41,388 nt of DNA from Leucogyrophana mollusca (taxonomy: Eukaryota > Basidiomycota > Agaricomycetes > Boletales), in assembly GCA_021014945.1 (NCBI GenBank), contig MU266569.1, forward strand, positions 1 through 41,388, in the 5' to 3' direction. Of the stretch, positions 31,016 to 40,616 are shown one piece after another. The notes beneath the pieces are model-generated. The model did not search any database, was not told the DNA's origin, and saw only the letters and a program-made list of their open reading frames with translations. The position numbers and the translations under genes are program-made. Each line of letters begins with the position of its first letter. Position 1 is the first letter of the stretch.

Positions 31016-33937
31016 TCAGGCACTCGCAGTGATGACGGGCGGAAAATCCACAGCCCTCGCCTTCTTCTTCGGACTAACACTGCCTGCAGCTTTCTTCTTC
31101 TTCGAAGAATCCACAAAGCCGTTTCCATCGAAAGCAGTCAGGGGCTCCATCGGGACCGCGGCACCGGCTTCCAACTTAGCTTGAGGCGTACTATCCTTGG
31201 CCTTTGTCTTCTTCTTCGACGCGTTTGCAGACACACCAGTCTTGAGCACCTGACCGAGAGGACCAAGCTTGGCCTGGACGGGGTTCGGGGGGTCTTCAGG
31301 TAGAATGACAGTCGGTCGATCTGCGGGAGGTTGGAATGAAGGCGGTGGTTGACCGAAACCGAAAGGGTTGAAGGAGGGAAGGCCAGAAACGAAAGGAGGG
31401 GGACCTGATAGAGTAGCGATGCGCTCTTGGAAGAACGGTTTGAGCAAGCCGATCTGATGATCCACGTTCTTTGAAGAAATCGGGACAAATGGAGGGGGTG
31501 GCGGGTAGGGAAGTGGGGGCTCCTTCGGTTTCGCTCTGACAGTATAACGTCAACATCAGTTGCATGCCCCCTAGCACAGCCAACGCACTGGGAAGAAAGG
31601 TTCGGGTTGGCCTTGCCCTTGCCTTTGAGAAGTTTCTTCGGTATACTGAGACTCGACATGCCAAGCTCGGCAGCGATACCAAGTTCCCGAAGCCCCAAAA
31701 AGTCATCCCCAAATGCATCCGAAAAGTTACCCATGACAAATGCGCTCTCGTCTTCCTCGTCGTCTTCCATAGCAAAGAGCGCCTCGTCATCCAGGGCTTC
31801 CACAGCAGTCTGGTTTTTAACCCAACGTTAACAACAATCTCACCAGCAAAAGGCAGATATACGCACAACTTCACGATACGCCCCCTCTAGCTTCTTCTCG
31901 AGATCACCGAGGCGTGCACCATACCTAACCACATCGTCCTGGATGTAACGCTCGAGATCCTGTATCCTCGTCGTGCCACTCTCGAAAAGAGTGTGTAATA
32001 TGATTTCCTAGAAGTAGAACTGTTAGCGTGAGTGGCATTACGAAGTTTTATATAATTAACCTCCGGAGTCATGCTGTTAGAATACTTATCGCAAAGAAAT
32101 CGAAGAGTCCGGCCAACATTAAGCAGAAATTCAGAAGTCACTCCAGTCAAGACATCGAGGGCTACACTTGACGAGCCTGTGAGTGAATGACGATGAGCCA
32201 CTGACCCCTGCAGCTGTCGAGCGCTTGCAGCCCACCTTGGAATCCGGCATGTTCAAGGACCTTACCGTCCATCCAACGGAGACAATCGCCGGCATTCGTT
32301 TCACCAATCTCAATACCTGAACCCTGGGGTCTCCACGGGCGCTCATCAACGGTCTCTTCTATATCCTCATCCGCAAGATCTGGGGGCTCGTCAACCGCCA
32401 CACCCTCTTCCGAGTTCAAGTTCAAAGCAGCAAACTTGGCGTGTGTTCGACGAACACGCTTTAGCGTCTTGATGTTGTTATTCATCACGCTAAGCATCGT
32501 GTTGGAGGCTGCTTCGGGATTCTTTCGCCGTTTTCGCTTCTTGAGGAGATGTTTTGATGTACCCGATTGGGGGTGGGAGGATGGGGTTGGAGGGGAGAAG
32601 TGAGGAAGGGCTGGGAGGCCGTTCGCGAGGAGGGCGTCAGACTGCATGGCGTTCCACCAGAGGTCATTCACGTCCTCGTCGTCAGAGTCGGGAGGAGTAA
32701 GTCGCACTCTCTTTCGCGGTCGATGAGAGGATATACCGTTTCTGAGAAATCGCCGTGAGTGACACCCATAGCAAGATCTAGTAGACGCACAGTTTACGCT
32801 TCTCTCCGGAATCGCTTCCCACCGTGACCGAAGCAATAGAGTGATCGTCCTCTGATTCGCTCTCGTACTCATCTATCATCGTGTAACCTCTTAGACGCTC
32901 AGCTAGACTCGAATTGGCACGGACGAAGCCATTGAGCGAAGTTGCCGACTTGGTAGAACTTTCGGCTTCCATATCGAGTTGGTGAAATGTGGACATGCCA
33001 TCTGGTGTACGCAGGATGGCAGGCATGTCAGCAAAGGGCAGGTCCCGGCGTGGCTTCTTCAACTGTGACCCGCGCACGGGCTGTAGCGAAGGACTTGAGT
33101 GCTTCGCGGATAGAGTAGGAGACCTTTGCTTGGCTCGCTCGTGTGTCGAGAAGCCGTTCAGTTTGGGGCGCGCAGAGAGTCGTGAGGTCAGATCTGGGGG
33201 TATAGAGGGATCCACGCGCTCCTTTCGGTCAGTGATACTCATGAGCAGCCGGTCGGCTTTCTTCTTGAGGCGCTTGGCACATAGGCGGAGGGGGTGATCC
33301 TGTATGATGCGCTCGTCTCCGACCCAAAGTCATTATCGCCGAGGGAAGGCTTACCTCGGTTGCGTTGTAGGCGTAACAGTTCTTCCAGATAAGTTCCAGG
33401 TCACTTTTGAACTCGGCCTTTGACTTGTACTGCTTGGATTTCACTTTCTTCAGCATGGATTGTAGGTCCATGGGATTCGCGATAACTGTGAGGTGGTCAG
33501 GGATTGTGGCAGACCGGTGAGAATATTACGCACCGTCATAGTAGTCCGGAACGTCTGACTTGGACACGGGTTTCAAGAAGGCTTCAGCGTCATGGTTATC
33601 CTGGAAGTTTCCTTAGCAGCGCGGAGGGATGTTCGGCCATTGCAGCCGTACCATTGTTACTGTTCGCAGGTCAACGAGGAGACCTTCCAGGGACTCGTAA
33701 AATGGTTCGGAAAGCTTGGGGTCATAGCTGCGACTCTGATAACAGCACTATGAGCCAGACAAAACGGTACTATTGACCCCACTCACCCGTGCCTCCTTGA
33801 CAGTTGCTAATAGTAGCTTGAGGTCGGGCGAGGACTTGACCTGACTCTCGGTCAGTGTCCTAAGGAGGTTCTAATGGCGACAATGAGTACATTTATGCGC
33901 GTCCTGGGTGGATGGAATGACTGAGACTTACATTCAT
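31016..33937 (-). CDS. SPT7: SAGA complex subunit Spt7 (bromodomain and histone fold)
   Basis: Core structural subunit of the SAGA transcriptional coactivator, nuclear. Eleven exons: 33932-33937, 33787-33870, 33652-33735, 33534-33600, 33355-33485, 32791-33299, 32236-32741, 32061-32176, 31867-32007, 31589-31809 and 31016-31535, giving 794 aa. The bromodomain lies at about 40-140 (VSKSDVPDYYDV, IANPMDLQSMLKKVKSKQY, DLELIWKNCYAYNATEDHPL with the acetyl-lysine-binding Asn). A disordered middle follows. Near 460-560 is the histone-fold region (SSSVALDVLTGVTSEFLLNV, then TPEEIILHTLFESGTTRIQD) that pairs with Taf10 in yeast. An acidic block (EDDEEDESAFVMG) and a Pro/Lys-rich tail end the protein. 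The first coding exon is only ATGAAT. It is divergent from the Cdh1 gene. Confidence 0.93.
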
Positions 33938-34455
33938 CCTCTGGGAACGCGCCGAAATGGCGTTACGGCGTGATGCGCGGTGGGGCGAGCGGGGCAAGGT
34001 GCATATTCAATCTCCGCCTGTAATCGACGGACAGTGCCGGTGCTTGCTGTCGCAATTACCTGTGAGATCGTCCCATTCGAAATCTGACGAGTTCTCCTGA
34101 CGGGTATTTGTGTGTGCGACGAGTCACCGAGACGTTCCAGACGTCTTTTGAATTTTTCTGCATTTTTTTTGCTTTTGTCTGAGGGTCGCAGGTTGAATTT
34201 CAGGACTGTGGCGCCAAGAGTCCGCGACGCGACGCGCTTGTTCCCGAACGACAGTGTTCTTCTGCTGTGTGTCCCGACAGCGCTTGGGCCCGCTTTGCCC
34301 GTTGCTTTGCTTCCTGCCACAATACTTATATGCTAGGTCTCATCTGAATTTTCTCTTATTCTCCCTTGTCTTGTCGACCAACGCTCGTTTTTCCCCATTT
34401 ACTCACCAGCAAGCAAGTCAAACAACCCATCAACACCCAAACACAGCTATATCCC
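33938..34455. promoter_or_regulatory. Divergent promoter of SPT7 and the Cdh1-like gene
   Basis: The start codons of SPT7 (-) and the APC/C activator (+) are 518 bp apart with no gene between them, so both 5' leaders and promoters must be here. A TTATATG element at 34326-34332 could be a weak TATA for the right-hand gene. A long minus-strand open frame across the interval has no ATG. Confidence 0.6.
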
Positions 34456-36340
34456 ATGTCCGGCCTCAAAAACTCGCCTTTCGGTAAACGCCTTCGCGCT
34501 TCTCATCAAGACAACGAGGACGAGGCTCCACGAAGAAACAGACCCAGAATCAACCCCATCTTTGGCGTGCCCAACTCTACGCCATCGCTAGACTCATCTC
34601 GGCCAACAACAAGCGACAGTGGCGGCCCAGAGTCCCCAGTCGATTCGCGAATGACGCGAGACTATGGAGACAGGTTTGTGCCGTCCAGAGACTCAGGCGA
34701 CATGCGGACATCCTATCATCTCATGGATGAAAGCGGTCCTTCCACTCCTTCAAAGAATAGAATCATACCTACAGAATCTGATGCTCTGAAGGGTGCGTCA
34801 ACTTCCACAGGAGTTTTGACATACTTGGATGCCCAGCTCACTTCCTTTCTATTAGAGCAAGCCAACGCCATCTTCACTTCTATCCTTCACACTGAAGTTA
34901 CTCCACCATCTCCCAGAAGACCCGCTTCACCCACACGTCCTACCACAGCTTCGTCATCTACAGCAGTCCCTCCATCCACCCCAACTCGTCGTCGCATATT
35001 CCAGTACAACTCGCCATCCGCTTCCAATCCAGCCACTCCCACTCGTCGTCTCGATACCCCCACCGATGAAGCCTATTCAATGTCCCCCGTGCGAGCAGAG
35101 AGTCGGCAATTGCTAGAGAGTCCTCGGCGGCAGCTGCGCAATGTTTGCAAAACACCTTACCGCGTACTGGACGCACCCGAACTGGCCGATGATTTCTATC
35201 TCAATCTCGTGGACTGGTCGAGCACGAATGTGCTCGGCGTTGGTTTAGGATCCTGTGTATACCTTTGGACCGCGCACAATGCGGCGGTGTCAAAGCTATG
35301 CGATCTCGCATCCACAAACGACACCGTCAGCTCTGTATCGTGGGTACAGAAGGTGCACATTCATCGACATTTTCCCGTGTTTGATCTAATAGCCTTTTAC
35401 TAGGGCACAACGCTAGCCATCGGCACTCTCTCTGGCCGTTTGCATATCTATGACGCCAACACCCTGCAACTTCAGCGCTCGTACAGCCAGGCGCACACAC
35501 AACGCATCGGCGCCCTCGCCTGGAATGCTCATGTGCTAAGTTCAGGTTCGCGGGACCGCATGGTCCACCACCGTGACGTGCGCGAAGCAGTCACCCGCCC
35601 ATTCAAACGCTGTGCCGGACATAAGCAGGAGGTCTGCGGGCTCAAGTGGAGTGGAGACGGCGGCCCGCAAGCTGCGGCGCTCGCTAGTGGCGGGAACGAC
35701 AATAAGGTGTGTATATGGGATTTGAGGGGATCTAAGAGGGCTGCGGGGCTCGGTACCGGGGGTGGCAGTCGAGGCAGGTCAGGTAGCAGCAGCAGTACTG
35801 GAGAGGAAAGCAGTGCGGGCGACTCGCCGTTGTGGAAGTTCCATGAGCATACAGCGGCTGTGAAGGCGCTTGCGTGGGACCCGCACGTATCAGGTGTGTT
35901 GGCCACTGGCGGGGGGACCCAGGACAAGCACATTCGCTTTTGGAACACCTTCAACGGCAACATGCTGAATGAGCTCGATACCGGGAGTCAGGTGCGATCA
36001 GATATATACTCCGCTTTGTCTGACGGCATGGTGCTGATCCGTCTGATAGGTGTGCAACTTAATATGGTCGCTGACATCACATGAGCTCGTATCGACGCAC
36101 GGTTTCTCGTCCACCACCGCTCAGAACCAGATATGCATTTGGAAGTACCCGAACTTGAACATGGTGGCGTCGCTGACGGGCCACACGCACCGAGTGCTTT
36201 ACCTTGCGATGAGCCCAGATGGCGAGACGATCGTCACCGGCGCTGGAGACGAGACTCTGCGTTTCTGGAACGCCTTCCCAAAGAAGGAGAACAACGAGAA
36301 GAAGGAGAGCCGATTGGACTATGGCCGGCTCATCCGGTAG
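34456..36340 (+). CDS. CDH1: APC/C activator Cdh1/Fizzy-related (WD40)
   Basis: Substrate adaptor that activates the anaphase-promoting complex late in mitosis and in G1. Exons 34456-34792, 34856-35352, 35404-35991 and 36050-36340 give 570 aa. C-box DRFVPSR is at 72-78. EQANAIFTSIL and YRVLDAPELADDFYLNLVDW are Cdh1/Fizzy-related rather than Cdc20 signatures. A seven-bladed WD40 propeller follows (SSGSRDRMVHHRD, GHKQEVCGLKWS, ASGGNDNKVCIWD, GGGTQDKHIRFWN, SPDGETIVTGAGDETLRFWN). The chain ends in Ile-Arg, the tail that docks on APC3. A Gly/Ser-rich insertion sits in a propeller loop (about RGSKRAAGLGTGGGSRGRSG). The N-terminal third is rich in Ser/Thr-Pro sites, as expected for CDK control. The 63-nt first intron has no stop and is in frame. 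Confidence 0.94.
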
Positions 36341-37316
36341 GGCATCGCTGGTTGTCCCCAGTGCCTCTTCGCCTTGCCAGACACCTTGACGCCTTGGCGT
36401 CCCTGGCCCCACCTCCCGTCGCTTCCAACAAGCACGCTCATCGCCCACTAGGTCCCTCACCGCCTTCCACAGCTTCAAAAGCTCGGACCTTACTGACCTC
36501 GCTTTCATCTACACTATTTCACCCATGTTAACTATCCTCGTTCCAGGCGCAATCACATACATACATCCATATGACTGCTATTGTGTATCACCCCTCCCTT
36601 TTCGTTTTTCGCTATGCCTCCCCATGTTGTTCTCACTCGTCCGCCTTTCCGTTTTTTTTGCTTCTTCAAGCTTTTTGTAGGGTCATCGAACCATGTTTTC
36701 TTCTTGCTGTGTATTCTTTTGACTTGGAATAAAAAGTACATCCAATGCTCTTTCTTTTGTTCCGTTCCCATCATAGTGCTGGCCGGTGGTTTTGCACCCG
36801 CCGGTTGGGTATTACTTAGGCGAGCGGAGGCAAAACGGCAAGCTTCCATATCACCTTCCTAATCTGTCTACAAAGATTCGTACAATCACGCTCTGGCTGC
36901 GGCTCTTCAATCTTGTCCTTCCAGACTCCCCAGTGGGGCAGAGACTAAGAGTACAATAGAACGTCCACAGACAGCGGATCCGTCAACAATACGTCGCAGT
37001 GGACTCGCTCCTTATTATGCATCGCGCAGACTCCAGAGATTCTCCGCCGCCTTATTCTCCAAATGTCGCCGAAGTTGTGTTGTAGCCTGGCTGAGTTTTG
37101 AAATCCTCAATGTGGACACGCTGACCTTTTGTCTTCATCTTGCGGAGATCTATGTAAGCAGATCCCCATGCCACAGAGGCCGCGTTGACGCTTAAATAAA
37201 AAGCGCGCTCGTGCGCCCACCTGTACACACGAACACAAAGTTCCCGCCCTGTTGTTTCATTGCTCGATCATCGTCGTCAACGTAGGTTTGCGGTCTGCGA
37301 CTTGAGCCCACACGCC
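36341..37316. other. 3' flank of Cdh1 gene and promoter of the F-box-like gene
   Basis: AATAAA at 36728-36733, about 390 bp after the stop codon, is a candidate polyadenylation signal. TTAAATAAAAA at 37192-37202 lies about 115 bp before the next ATG and may act as its TATA element. No gene is seen in between. Confidence 0.5.
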
Positions 37317-38261
37317 ATGAACACAAGCACGATAACATTTCCTTTCGCCCGCCTCTCCACCGAGCTCGCGCTCGAGATCCTGCAACTCGCAGCAACGCCT
37401 GATTTCGCCACTTCCGACGGCAACCCCTACTCGTCCGCGCTGACCCTCTGCCTCGTCTCCCACGCAGTCCGGCGCACCGCCCTGCCCCAACTCCTCCACA
37501 CAGTCCTCCTCTCGCACGCCCACAACGTCCTCGCATTCATCCACGCCCTCCGCCTCCAAAAATCCTATAAATCGCACGCGCTTCCGCTCGCTGTCGACTA
37601 CACCCTGTATATCCGCCGCCTGTGGGTCGGCGAGTGCTGGGACATACCGCCCCTCCCCCCCGCAGCCGACTCCTCAGCGTCAGACTTCAACGTCCCGGAT
37701 ATAGATTACGCGCTCCTCGCCCCTGTCCTCCTAGCGGCCCCGGAGTTTGGGGTGGACTTTGCGTGCCTCCACGTCTTGTACAAAAGCCTCGAAGTGGCAT
37801 GGACGACGTCGTGCTGTTTTGAGTCGGACTCGCCGCTGCTGCCGTGGAAGACGCACACCCTTACGCTCGCGGGCGATTTTTGGCGCTGGCGCCCTCTGAC
37901 GAGCACGGCGGAGGGATCGGCCTTCCTCGGGTCCATATCGCAGCTGGTCCTGCTCATACCCACGCACTTCGGCCTCCCGGGGCCCTTTCGCCGCGAAACG
38001 TGCTCGCTGCCCGTCCCGTGGGCGTCCCTCCCGAGGGTGGAGCGCGTTGTGTTCCCGTCTCCGGATTTGCTAGCGCGGTACGAGGACGTGCGGGCTGTGG
38101 ACGTCGAGATGCAGACGATTGAGGGGCCCGGGCTTGCGGCGAAGGATGCGGGTACGCCGCGGCGTGAGCGGGTGAGGGTGAAGATGGCGGAGGGCGAGGG
38201 GAAGGGAGGGGAGTGCAGCGTTGACTGGGAGGACGCGTGGGCGTGTGCGCTGGTTGGTTGA
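37317..38261 (+). CDS. F-box-like domain protein, intronless
   Basis: A single exon of 314 aa starting at the first ATG that precedes the domain (MNTSTITFPFARLSTELALE). The segment FARLSTELALEILQLAA, then ALTLCLVSHAVRRTALPQLL, has the F-box pattern (Leu-Pro/Ser-x-Glu-Leu..Ile, later Val-Ser-x-x-Trp-like). This is common in the large basidiomycete F-box-like families, whose members probably choose SCF ligase substrates. The C-terminal two thirds have no recognisable repeat; WTTSCCFESDSPLLPWKTHT and LTLAGDFWRWRPLTS are typical of such family members. The gene is unusually GC-rich and has no introns, unlike all its neighbours, which fits recent retro- or lineage-specific expansion. The substrate is unknown. 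Confidence 0.7.
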   Translation: MNTSTITFPFARLSTELALEILQLAATPDFATSDGNPYSSALTLCLVSHAVRRTALPQLLHTVLLSHAHNVLAFIHALRLQKSYKSHALPLAVDYTLYIRRLWVGECWDIPPLPPAADSSASDFNVPDIDYALLAPVLLAAPEFGVDFACLHVLYKSLEVAWTTSCCFESDSPLLPWKTHTLTLAGDFWRWRPLTSTAEGSAFLGSISQLVLLIPTHFGLPGPFRRETCSLPVPWASLPRVERVVFPSPDLLARYEDVRAVDVEMQTIEGPGLAAKDAGTPRRERVRVKMAEGEGKGGECSVDWEDAWACALVG

Positions 38262-38945
38262 TGCGTTGGGTGCGTTCAGACGAGTGTTTTTGGGGAGGCA
38301 GGGGTGCTTGCTACTGCTGCTCGCAGGCCCGAGCAGTCATTTATCTCTTCCACCAGCTATGTTATGTTAGCTGGTAACGCATGCCTGGTGTTTTTCCCAG
38401 TGATACTCATAAGCCTCAATCACGCATTGCTATCTGCTATACTGGGCGCTTAGCGCTTAGTCTTTGAGTCGAGGTCTCAAAGGAAAGGTGACCTGAGCCG
38501 ACAGACTGCAGACACAAGCGAATGTTGATAACAAGTAGGTAAGTAGCAGCACTATGGACAACACGATTCTGATCTGCGGGGTGTGCAAGAAATACTTAGG
38601 ATGAGCGTCTGTGCGCACACGAACTCTTCGAGGGCGCAAGTTCTCACAAGGTTTGCCCTGATCAACACGGATAGATAGCTGGATTATGACCAGGCGTCAA
38701 CACTACCAGTCCAACCAAGCCTTGCCGCACCAACGGAGAAAAACGACACCCTCGATAACAAAAGACCAAGAAAACGACAACAGCAGATACGATAAGTGAC
38801 AAACATGACGGGCGGGTAGATAGATAACTGTAAAAACGGGCGGTTCGGCGGGGTATACAACATGTCAGGGGCAGTATGTATACAACACGTGATATATAGC
38901 AGCAGTCTTCCCAAGTATTTCCTTTCCTTTTCTTTCATTGCACGC
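38262..38945. other. Convergent intergenic region
   Basis: 3' flanks of the F-box-like gene (+) and the GLEBS-like gene (-). No coding or RNA feature is supported. Confidence 0.5.
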
Positions 38946-40307
38946 TCAGAACGACCGCAGGGGCTTCGAGAACGAAAACGCGTCCCCCCGCGGGCGGGAG
39001 AAGAGCGACGACGCCGGTGCGGGCGCGGGAGGCACCGCTGAGACCGCAGGACCCAGTATCTCGCTCGAGTCGAGCTCCCTCCCTGCGAGGAGGTACGATA
39101 CTCGCAGTTCCTGGAAAAAAGAAATAAATGCGGCACGGCTTCAGTCCAACCACATTCGGGGGCATCACAAGTAACAAAGAAACAAAGAAACAAAGAAACC
39201 AAAACGCAACGCAACGCGACACGGGGGAGGGAGGACGACGGACGACAAAGCGGGACGTACCTCGAAGCAGTGTTTATCGAATCGCGGGGACGCGCAGATG
39301 CTCATGAGGCGGTCTGGTGTCCCGGCGCTGGCGGTGGGGACGGTGATGTAGGCGGTGGAGGGACCGTCGTTTGCGTAGAAGGGGTGGGCGGGGGTGGGGG
39401 CGGAGGCGAGGGCAGGACTTGAGAGGAAGGGATGAGTCGGGGGGAAGGCGGTGGTTGATGTCGAGGTTTCGCCGAGGAGGGACGGGGGCTCCATGTATAT
39501 GTTTCCGAGGCGGTACGCGTAGTGGCGGAGTTCCTATAACGCGTTTTCGGGCGACGGGGATTTGTTCGTCAGGGCCAAAAATCGAATCAAAGGGAGAAGG
39601 GGGACAATGGACAACGAACAACGAACAACGAATAATGGGCGAGAACGAGAGCGGTGCGCGCGGAGTAGACCATGGTGCAAAATGAACGGAGAAACGAAAG
39701 GAGCACGACGCACCTCTGGAGAAAAGTGGCTAAGCGCCGACTGGGCGACCACGTTCTGGTACTTCTCCTCGCCATGCGTCGCATGGAACACCTCGAATGC
39801 GTGGAAAGCCGGGAGGTCGGCGGGGTCGCGGATGGTTTGGTCTGGCGCCGGCGTTAGCAGGTGGTCCGGGGGCGAGCGTCAGCAGGTGGTGCAGGAGCGA
39901 GCGTCAGCAGGTGGCCCACGAACCGCGAGCGGACACGGACGCACCAATGGAGCCAAGCGCCGACAGGTCCCCGCCCGCCAAGCCAGAGCCAGACCCAGAC
40001 CCAGAGACATCGACGGGGATCGCCTGGAAGAGCGGCGGCAGCCCGAGCGCGGCGCGCGCATTTGGGGTGCTTGGCTCGAGGGGGCACGGTGGCGGCGGGC
40101 GGCCGGTCGTGGAGTATGCTTTGAGGTAGTCTTCTATTCGCAGCTCCTTGATTTGATTGATATTGGTTTGAATTGGATTGCGGATGGGGTGGGGTGGGGT
40201 GGGGTGGGGTGGGGAGGGGGTGGACGTACCTCGAAACTGGGGCTCGAGGGAAGCGCTGAGACGCTCATGAAGAGCTCTCTGCCTTTCGGATCCACGAGGG
40301 AAGTCAT
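38946..40307 (-). CDS. Protein with three GLEBS-like EELR repeats
   Basis: No named orthologue recognised. Exons 40230-40307, 39945-40146, 39714-39841, 39261-39533 and 38946-39110 give 281 aa. Three repeats of one motif are seen: MSVSALPSSPSFEELRIEDY (14-33), NVVAQSALSHFSPEELRHYA (about 121-140) and MSICASPRFDKHCFEELRVS (about 213-232), each followed by Tyr and a Gly/Arg turn. The motif resembles the GLEBS segment of Nup98 (which contains SLEELRLEDYQANRKG), the binding site for Rae1/Gle2 on mRNA-export nucleoporins. No FG repeats are present. Between repeats the chain is Pro/Ser/Ala-rich and disordered. Each repeat is cut by a phase-0 intron between the two Glu of EELR. A role at the nuclear pore or with Rae1-type WD40 proteins is inferred, not shown. 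Confidence 0.78.
39172..39199. repeat. AACAAAGA microsatellite in last intron
   Basis: More than three 8-bp units in tandem within the last intron (39111-39260) of the GLEBS-like gene. It reads as a T-rich stretch on the sense strand. Confidence 0.7.
39856..39930. repeat. 25-bp tandem repeat x3 in second intron
   Basis: Three units beginning AGCAGGTGG at 39856, 39881 and 39906, the first two sharing the end GCGAGCGTC. They lie inside the intron 39842-39944 of the GLEBS-like gene. The third unit is diverged. Confidence 0.75.
40186..40220. repeat. GGGGT tandem repeat (G-quadruplex-prone) in first intron
   Basis: At least six GGGG runs spaced by single bases on the plus strand, inside the first intron (40147-40229) of the GLEBS-like gene. 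On the sense strand it is a C-rich pyrimidine tract. The pattern satisfies the usual G-quadruplex rule. Confidence 0.8.
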
Positions 40308-40616
40308 CCTGCGCCCGCGGTGTGTGGGTGTTAGCGTGTGCGCATGCACGGTGTGGGGTGTGCGCTGTCGAGATGGTGGGGCTTGGATTGATATTGAAGG
40401 TCTTCGGCGCTTGAGTTGATTGAGCTGCAATGAGCTTGACTCCCTATGATGGAGTGGCTGTGCCGCTCCGTAGCCGATAGGCCAAGGCTGCTCAGAGTTG
40501 GCTCAGAGTGTTGCAACTCATCGGTCACGCTCTCCATTAAATAAGATAAGACACCACCCATTCACCGTGATATTCATAAAAAAACATATTCATTAAGAAT
40601 GAGAAGTGATAACGAG
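40308..40616. other. Short spacer
   Basis: Promoter and leader of the GLEBS-like gene and 3' flank of the phosphatase-like gene. No gene is seen. Confidence 0.5.

Noticed and set aside
33934..34320. 128-codon basic open frame on the minus strand across the SPT7/CDH1 promoter
   Set aside because: It begins with GTG and contains no ATG, ends out of frame with SPT7, and has no recognisable domain or splice partner.
40186..40220. GGGGT repeat as a telomeric tract
   Set aside because: It is short, internal to an intron and not the usual TTAGGG-type fungal telomere unit.
39562..40419. 285-codon plus-strand open frame
   Set aside because: It is antisense to exons and introns of the GLEBS-like gene and is Arg/Gly-rich low complexity. 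The minus-strand model splices cleanly and has repeated motifs.
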